Shown here: positions 6,585 through 10,569 of the stretch, one piece after another | How the letters are laid out: every line of letters starts with the position of its first letter | Position numbering within the stretch: position 1 is the stretch's first letter | Origin: an uncultured Alphaproteobacteria bacterium | GTDB taxonomy: Bacteria > Pseudomonadota > Alphaproteobacteria > RF32 > CAG-239 | Direction: 5' to 3' | Assembly: GCA_944391365.1 (NCBI GenBank) | Contig: CALXTH010000031.1 | Span: 1 to 10,569, forward strand | DNA: 10,569 bases | Notes under the pieces: model-generated | Database searches by the model: none | Told to the model about the DNA's origin: nothing | What the model saw: only the letters and a program-made list of their open reading frames with translations | Position numbers and translations under genes: made by a program

Positions 6585-7241
6585 TTAATTAAAACGGGGT
6601 TCTATATGAATAACGACACGCTGATTCTTTGTCTGATTCTGCGGAATAGACTCCCCAAACGGATCAAGATTGGGATATTTCGGCACATTATCATAAAAAC
6701 CTGAGATTCTGATTCGTGTTCTGGCAATTCCTCTTTCTTCCAGAAAACGGGCAACTGCCGCAGCACGCGCAGAAGAGAGCTCCCAGTTTGACGGATATTT
6801 TTCATTTGAAACCTTTTTGTTGCTGGTATGCCCTTCAATGCTGAAGTCAAATTTGACATATCTGTCAGACTGCAGCGTTGCGGCAATCCGCTTCAAAACC
6901 GGAATTGCCTCCGGCCGGATTTCCGCTGATCCTTCATCAAAAAAAGTATCTCCGCCAAATTCAAGAACAACCCCCTGAGTGTCGCTGCCGATAGAAACTT
7001 TGTCGCTCATGTCCATAGACTGAATATCGTCGGTTAATTCCACCATCATCATCTCAATCGGGCGGCTGACTTCGACTTTCCCGACCCCTTCCTGCATTCC
7101 GGCCTGAATTTGCTCAAATTTGGCCATATCGACACTGGAAGCCGCCAGCATCATAACAAAGAAACACAACAACAGGGTAACCATATCCCCGTAAGTGTCC
7201 ATCCAAGAGGAATCAATCGCCGGCTCTTCTTTTTTTTTCAT
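6585..7241 (-). CDS. motB: Flagellar stator protein MotB (PomB-like)
   Basis: This 218-residue inner-membrane protein forms the stator with MotA and anchors it to peptidoglycan. A short cytoplasmic Lys/Glu-rich N-terminus precedes one membrane helix at about 18-36. That helix holds the ion-binding Asp19 in YGDMVTLLLCFFVMML; the LLLCFF pattern is closer to sodium-type PomB than to E. coli MotB. A periplasmic linker covers about 37-90. The OmpA-like domain at about 91-215 contains SIEGHTS, NWELSSARAAAV and NQRVVIHI. Ser140 stands where the family usually has the diaminopimelate-binding Asp (GHTD); Arg159 is present. The ATG at 7241 is chosen over TTG 7244 because CGGAG lies seven bases upstream. 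The start is 18 bases after the motA stop, indicating one operon. No clear terminator was seen downstream. Confidence 0.93.
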   Translation of the reverse strand: MKKKEEPAIDSSWMDTYGDMVTLLLCFFVMMLAASSVDMAKFEQIQAGMQEGVGKVEVSRPIEMMMVELTDDIQSMDMSDKVSIGSDTQGVVLEFGGDTFFDEGSAEIRPEAIPVLKRIAATLQSDRYVKFDFSIEGHTSNKKVSNEKYPSNWELSSARAAAVARFLEERGIARTRIRISGFYDNVPKYPNLDPFGESIPQNQTKNQRVVIHIEPRFN

Positions 7242-7248
7242 CAATAAT

Positions 7249-7253
7249 CTCCG
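7249..7253 (-). promoter_or_regulatory. Ribosome binding site deciding the motB start
   Basis: CGGAG on the minus strand lies in the motA-motB gap, seven bases before ATG 7241 but only four before the in-frame TTG 7244, which favours the ATG. Confidence 0.7.
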
Positions 7254-7259
7254 TATTCT

Positions 7260-8090
7260 TTAGGCCTCTGATGAAGAAGAATTAATCGTTTCCCTGTTCA
7301 AATCTCTGTCAATCAGGAATTGATCAGTCACATCGACAAATGAGTTCAATTTGTCTTGAATATAACGCGGGCTTTTGCGCTCAGCCAGCAGAACCAGCCC
7401 GTTCATCTGTAAATTGTTTTTGAAGTCGGAACGATCATAACGGGCATTCATCTTTGTTGCCAGCGGGATACAAAACAGACGGGCAATAATAACACCGTAA
7501 AAAGTTGTAACCAGAGCAACTGCCATCGCCGGACCGATAGAAGCCGGATCGCCCGCCATATTACTCAACATGATGATTAAGCCGATAAGGGTTCCCAGCA
7601 TACCATAAGCCGGAGCATCACCGCCCATTTTCATCAAAGCCCCGCTGACCAGATGCCTCCGCTCCGATTGCGATTCCATCATATGCTCAAGAATTTGCAT
7701 AATCTCATTTCCGGTATATCCGGTCACAACAAGGTCTGCCCCATAAGCCAGAAAAGGCTCTTCCTGGCGCAAATTATCCGTAACCTCGTTTTCAAGACCC
7801 TGCAAACCGTTTTTCTGAATAATATATCCCCACCGGACAATTCGTCCGATTTCATCCTTCATAGGTTCTTCTATATCTTTATATTTCCGGAACGCACTTC
7901 CCATTGCTTTAAATGACGCCAGAGCCGTTTTCATTTCATAAGAAATAAAACAGGTCATAACTGTTCCACCGAAAACAACAATAACACTCGGAATATCAAC
8001 AAAAGCCATCGGCTTGTCCGTTGCCGTCAGAATAGAACCGACAATCATAATACAGCCGCCGATAAAGCCGAACCATGTACCTAAAGACAT
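7260..8090 (-). CDS. motA: Flagellar stator protein MotA (PomA-like)
   Basis: This 276-residue inner-membrane protein forms the ion channel of the flagellar stator together with MotB and converts ion flow into torque. Four membrane helices are visible at about 5-22, 33-50, 155-177 and 187-209. The large cytoplasmic loop (about 55-150) carries conserved charges such as Arg86 and Glu100. The motif APAYGMLGTLIGLI (159-172) includes the conserved Pro160. FVDIPSVIVVFGGT (30-43) and overall length resemble PomA, so sodium coupling is plausible but not shown. The C-terminus ends in an Asn/Ser-rich tail. The ATG at 8090 has AGTAGGG eight bases upstream. The gene lies 65 bases after gcrA on the same strand, with no strong terminator between, and is followed directly by motB. 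Confidence 0.94.
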   Translation of the reverse strand: MSLGTWFGFIGGCIMIVGSILTATDKPMAFVDIPSVIVVFGGTVMTCFISYEMKTALASFKAMGSAFRKYKDIEEPMKDEIGRIVRWGYIIQKNGLQGLENEVTDNLRQEEPFLAYGADLVVTGYTGNEIMQILEHMMESQSERRHLVSGALMKMGGDAPAYGMLGTLIGLIIMLSNMAGDPASIGPAMAVALVTTFYGVIIARLFCIPLATKMNARYDRSDFKNNLQMNGLVLLAERKSPRYIQDKLNSFVDVTDQFLIDRDLNRETINSSSSEA

Positions 8091-8092
8091 TA

Positions 8093-8161
8093 AAATAACC
8101 CTACTGATAAATTACAATACTGACAACAAAATATACTAAAAAGGTTAAACAAAGGTTATTT
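8093..8161 (-). repeat. Inverted repeat flanking the gcrA-motA gap
   Basis: On the minus strand AAATAACC (8161-8154, covering the gcrA stop) can pair with GGTTATTT (8100-8093), which covers part of the motA ribosome site region. The 53-base loop and lack of a U-tract argue against a terminator. Any role in motA translation is speculative. Confidence 0.25.
8145..8159. promoter_or_regulatory. Near-consensus CtrA-type box upstream of motA
   Basis: TTAA-N7-TTAT matches the CtrA pattern with one mismatch, 55-69 bases before the motA ATG and overlapping the gcrA stop codon. On the minus strand it reads ATAA-N7-TTAAC. CtrA controls flagellar genes in Caulobacter, which makes it worth noting. Confidence 0.25.
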
Positions 8162-8752
8162 CTTTGAAGTCGGTTTAACATAAGCAATAGCGGCATGCTC
8201 TTCACAATAAGTCTGTCCGAGGCGTACTTTCTTGCCGCAGAAATGAAAGCCTTCATCTTTTGGGTCGCCGATAGGCCATCTGCAGGTATGGTTGTCCAGA
8301 GAAATCAGCGAGGTATAACCGCCTTTTGATAACGGGTGCGAAACCTCGCTCCGGAAGTCATAACGGATTTCCTGATGCTTATTGATAAAAGCCGGTGCCG
8401 TCTCTGTATCTGAAATATTTTTTTCTTCTTTCGGAGCTTCGCTTTTTGTTGCAACAGCAGCGGTCTGAGAAATATTTTTTTCCGCCGGTGCCTCATGCTG
8501 AAACTTGCTTTTGGGTGCACTGTCGCTTTTGGGGCTGACCTTGGGTGCAGCAGTCGGTTTGGCAGCCGAAGAAGAGGGTGATGAGTCGGTTTTCTTTTTA
8601 ATCGGAGAAGGTCTGCCGGACAACCCCAGACGATGAACCTTTCCGACAATGGAGTTTTTTGTCACCCCGAGTCTTTTACCGATTTCCCCGGTCGTTAGTC
8701 CCTCTTTCCACATTCTCTTGAGGTCTTCAATCATTTGATCTGTCCAGGCCAT
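8156..8752 (-). CDS. gcrA: GcrA cell-cycle regulator
   Basis: This 198-residue cytoplasmic transcription factor in Caulobacter binds sigma70-RNA polymerase and stimulates promoters bearing CcrM-methylated GANTC. The N-terminal helix-turn-helix covers residues 1-46 (MAWTDQMIEDLKRMWKEG, GEIGKRLGVTKNSIVGKVHR). A low-complexity Ser/Pro/Ala/Lys linker spans about 48-140 and includes a repeated EKNIS. The C-terminal sigma-interacting domain (about 147-192) has HTCRWPIGDP, FHFCGKK and TYCEEHAAIAY, with Cys157, Cys172, Cys183 and His186 as probable zinc ligands. It is slightly longer than the 173-residue Caulobacter protein because of the linker. ATG 8752 is chosen because AAGGAG lies eight bases upstream and the family begins MxWT; an upstream in-frame ATG at 8845 would add 31 unrelated residues. 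It precedes motA on the same strand. Confidence 0.95.
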   Translation of the reverse strand: MAWTDQMIEDLKRMWKEGLTTGEIGKRLGVTKNSIVGKVHRLGLSGRPSPIKKKTDSSPSSSAAKPTAAPKVSPKSDSAPKSKFQHEAPAEKNISQTAAVATKSEAPKEEKNISDTETAPAFINKHQEIRYDFRSEVSHPLSKGGYTSLISLDNHTCRWPIGDPKDEGFHFCGKKVRLGQTYCEEHAAIAYVKPTSKK

Positions 8753-8801
8753 GATACTTTCTCCTTTTATCCGAAAATTAAAGCATTCAAAAATTTCTTC
8801 T

Positions 8802-8829
8802 ATATTATTTGAATATTTTCGGCGAGTCC
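8802..8829 (-). promoter_or_regulatory. Putative gcrA promoter with GANTC on the -35
   Basis: On the minus strand GGACTC (8829-8824), a 16-base spacer and TAATAT (8807-8802) place a start site roughly 45 bases before the gcrA ATG. The -35 is a poor sigma70 match and consists largely of a GACTC methylation site, as expected for a GcrA-dependent promoter. Autoregulation is inference. Confidence 0.35.
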
Positions 8830-8922
8830 AGAGTAATTCTTGCAAAATGAAGATTTTTTTATGATTTTTTAGGATATTTTACATAATATGAAACCAGTTG
8901 ATATCAGAATAAGGAGAAAAGC

Positions 8923-10374
8923 ATGAACAAAAAATATACTCTGAGTCTGTTAACGCTGAGCCTGTTTGTTCCGGGCGGATTAAATGCCGCAGAACCCGAA
9001 AAGATAGTGGATAACACCAAAACAACCGGCATAGAGCTCAGCATTTACAACAATAATCTGGCATTTGTCAAAGATACCAGAAAAGTGGATTTGGAAAAAG
9101 GGGACAATAAAATTGCATTCGTCGGGGTATCTTCTCAGATTCGCCCCGAAACAGCCATGCTGCTCGGCAACAATTTGAAAGTCGTTGAACAGAATTACAA
9201 TTATAACCTGTTGACCCCGGATAATATTCTGCGCAATTCTGTCGGCCAAAAGGTCAAAACGGCACTCTATAATGAGCAAACCGGCCAGACGGCTTATGAT
9301 ACGGCCGAGATTATTGACGCCTCCTACGGACGCCCGGTTCTGAAGTTTGATTACGGAATTGAAACTGATTTTCCCGGCCGGATTATTTATGAAAATCTTC
9401 CGGAAGGCCTGCGGACAAAACCGACCCTCGTCGTCGATGTGAAAAACACAGATAAAACGGGAGACCAAAACGTCGAACTGGCTTATCTGACTTCCGGTCT
9501 GAGCTGGAAAGCCGATTACGTCGCCGATCTTCGCAAAGATGATACCTTAAGCCTGAACGGCTGGATTACCCTGAAAAATGAGTCCGGCATTGATTATGAC
9601 AATGCCTCGGTACAGCTTGTTGCCGGTTCCGTTAATCAGGTTTCAGCTGTTCAGCCGCGGGTATTAATGGCCCGCAATCTTAAAATGGCAGCCGGAGCAA
9701 CTATGGATGCCACTGTTGAAAGTGCGGCAATGCCGGCTTCGGAATCTCTCGGAGATTATTACCTGTATACGCTGCCGGTCAAAACCTCGATTAAAGACAA
9801 ACAGACCAAACAGGTCAGCCTGATGGAAAAGAAAAAAGTCAAATACGCCAAAGAATATAAGATGCAGTCACCGCTGTATCTCGGATACGGAATTAACGAA
9901 ACCGAATTTTCCAAGGCCAACCCCCGGGTGATTTATAAATTGAACAATATCCAGGCTGACGGTCTGGGCGAGGCACTTCCGCAGGGAACAATCCGCTTCT
10001 TTGAATCTGATGCCAAGTGCAATACTCAGTTCATTGGTGAAAACCATTTGAACCAGCTTGCCGTAGGCGAAAAAACAGAACTCAATCTGGGGCAGGCGTT
10101 TGATATTTTTGCTTCCGGAAAAACCACGGCCAGCACCCGGATTTCTGATGAAATCAGTGAAACTTCCGTTGAAATTACCCTGAACAATGCCAAAAGCGAA
10201 GCGGTCGAGCTTGTTTTTGAGCAAAGTTTCGGCGGCCTGAACTGGGATATGATTTCCGAAAGTCTCAAAAGCGAAAAGAAAAATAGTTCGACAGCTTCCT
10301 GGACGGTCAAACTTCCCGCCAACGGCAGGGAAGTGCTGAAATACAAGGTTCGTCTGAGTAAAAAAGGCCTGTAG
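8923..10374 (+). CDS. Exported DUF4139 domain protein
   Basis: This 483-residue protein has a signal peptide (about 1-22, cleavage near GGLNA/AEPE) and no other membrane segment, so it is exported to the periplasm or beyond. An N-terminal beta-rich part (about 35-160) contains IELSIYNNNLAFVKDTRKV, typical of the start of these proteins. The DUF4139 region (about 185-480) shows YLTSGLSWKADYVADL, LNGWITLKNESGIDYDNA and VQLVAGSVNQV, followed by an Ala/Met-rich insert at about 247-275. The biochemical role of DUF4139 is not known to me. The ATG at 8923 has AAGGAG six bases upstream. It is divergent from gcrA across 170 bases and is followed four bases after its stop by another exported protein gene, indicating an operon. 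Confidence 0.88.
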   Translation: MNKKYTLSLLTLSLFVPGGLNAAEPEKIVDNTKTTGIELSIYNNNLAFVKDTRKVDLEKGDNKIAFVGVSSQIRPETAMLLGNNLKVVEQNYNYNLLTPDNILRNSVGQKVKTALYNEQTGQTAYDTAEIIDASYGRPVLKFDYGIETDFPGRIIYENLPEGLRTKPTLVVDVKNTDKTGDQNVELAYLTSGLSWKADYVADLRKDDTLSLNGWITLKNESGIDYDNASVQLVAGSVNQVSAVQPRVLMARNLKMAAGATMDATVESAAMPASESLGDYYLYTLPVKTSIKDKQTKQVSLMEKKKVKYAKEYKMQSPLYLGYGINETEFSKANPRVIYKLNNIQADGLGEALPQGTIRFFESDAKCNTQFIGENHLNQLAVGEKTELNLGQAFDIFASGKTTASTRISDEISETSVEITLNNAKSEAVELVFEQSFGGLNWDMISESLKSEKKNSSTASWTVKLPANGREVLKYKVRLSKKGL

Positions 10375-10378
10375 TCCG

Positions 10379-10569
10379 ATGAAAAGAATAGCGGCGGTTC
10401 TTGTTTCTGTCATGCTTGCCGGTGCGGTTGCGCCGGCATCCGCGCGGGAAGACGGCTATACCAGACTTTTTGCCGTTGATCTTGACGCACCGCTTCCCTC
10501 ATACCAGGAACTGCAGGAACGTTATGGCAAACAAAGCATCTATGAACGCCGCTATGCTTTTTCCTGTAA
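10379..10569 (+). CDS. Exported hypothetical protein (5' part only)
   Basis: An ATG four bases after the DUF4139 stop opens a frame that runs to the window end, giving 63 complete residues and no stop. Residues 1-22 form a clear signal peptide (Lys-Arg start, hydrophobic core, cleavage after APASA). The visible mature part reads REDGYTRLFAVDLDAPLP and then a Tyr/Gln/Glu-rich stretch. I do not recognise a family from this fragment. The close spacing suggests co-translation with the DUF4139 gene and a shared envelope role. No strong ribosome site is seen, only AAGG about a dozen bases upstream, which fits translational coupling. Confidence 0.7.
   Translation, partial: MKRIAAVLVSVMLAGAVAPASAREDGYTRLFAVDLDAPLPSYQELQERYGKQSIYERRYAFSC

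Noticed and set aside
8753..8845. N-terminal extension of GcrA by 31 residues
   Set aside because: The family begins MxWT, and a strong AAGGAG precedes the internal ATG at 8752; the extension also covers the putative promoter.
8980..9468. A 162-residue minus-strand open frame, and others at 9868-10413
   Set aside because: They are shadows of the DUF4139 gene; no ribosome sites or domains support them.

Overview
The window looks like chromosomal DNA of an alphaproteobacterium with moderate GC content. The main evidence is an intact gcrA gene; GcrA is a cell-cycle transcription factor almost confined to Alphaproteobacteria. Exact CtrA-type boxes (TTAA-N7-TTAA) and GANTC sites inside putative promoters agree with this. 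The repeat-rich surface protein and the general gene style resemble uncultured host-associated lineages, but the genus cannot be told from sequence reading alone. No tRNA, rRNA, insertion sequence, phage gene or CRISPR array was seen.

Left part (1-3207, minus strand): a CNNM/DUF21-CBS membrane protein (2170-3207) ends at a clear intrinsic terminator. Beyond it a separately promoted gene encodes a very large surface protein that runs off the left edge. This protein has a signal peptide, ankyrin-like repeats, a membrane segment, a Gly6 stretch and then Asn/Gly-rich beta-solenoid-like repeats. An exact CtrA-type box overlaps its putative -10 region.

Middle (3334-6484): a hexapeptide-repeat acyltransferase (plus) converges on a GT-B glycosyltransferase (minus), and the two share a bidirectional terminator. 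The glycosyltransferase is divergent from an unrecognised protein made of about twelve 21-residue repeats, and the spacer between them holds a second exact CtrA-type box. The enzymes suggest cell-surface glycan synthesis and modification. The repeat protein is the least explained gene here.

Right part (6585-10569): gcrA, motA and motB lie in that order on the minus strand, so a cell-cycle regulator sits directly upstream of a flagellar stator pair that looks PomA/PomB-like. MotB has Ser where the OmpA-like domain normally has its peptidoglycan-binding Asp. Divergent from gcrA is an exported DUF4139 protein, followed four bases later by a second exported protein cut off by the window end.

A possible unifying theme is cell-cycle control of envelope and motility genes. 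CtrA-like boxes lie upstream of the surface protein, the glycosyltransferase/repeat-protein pair and (imperfectly) motA. GACTC sites lie on the putative -35 elements of the acyltransferase and of gcrA itself. This regulatory reading is inference from short motifs.
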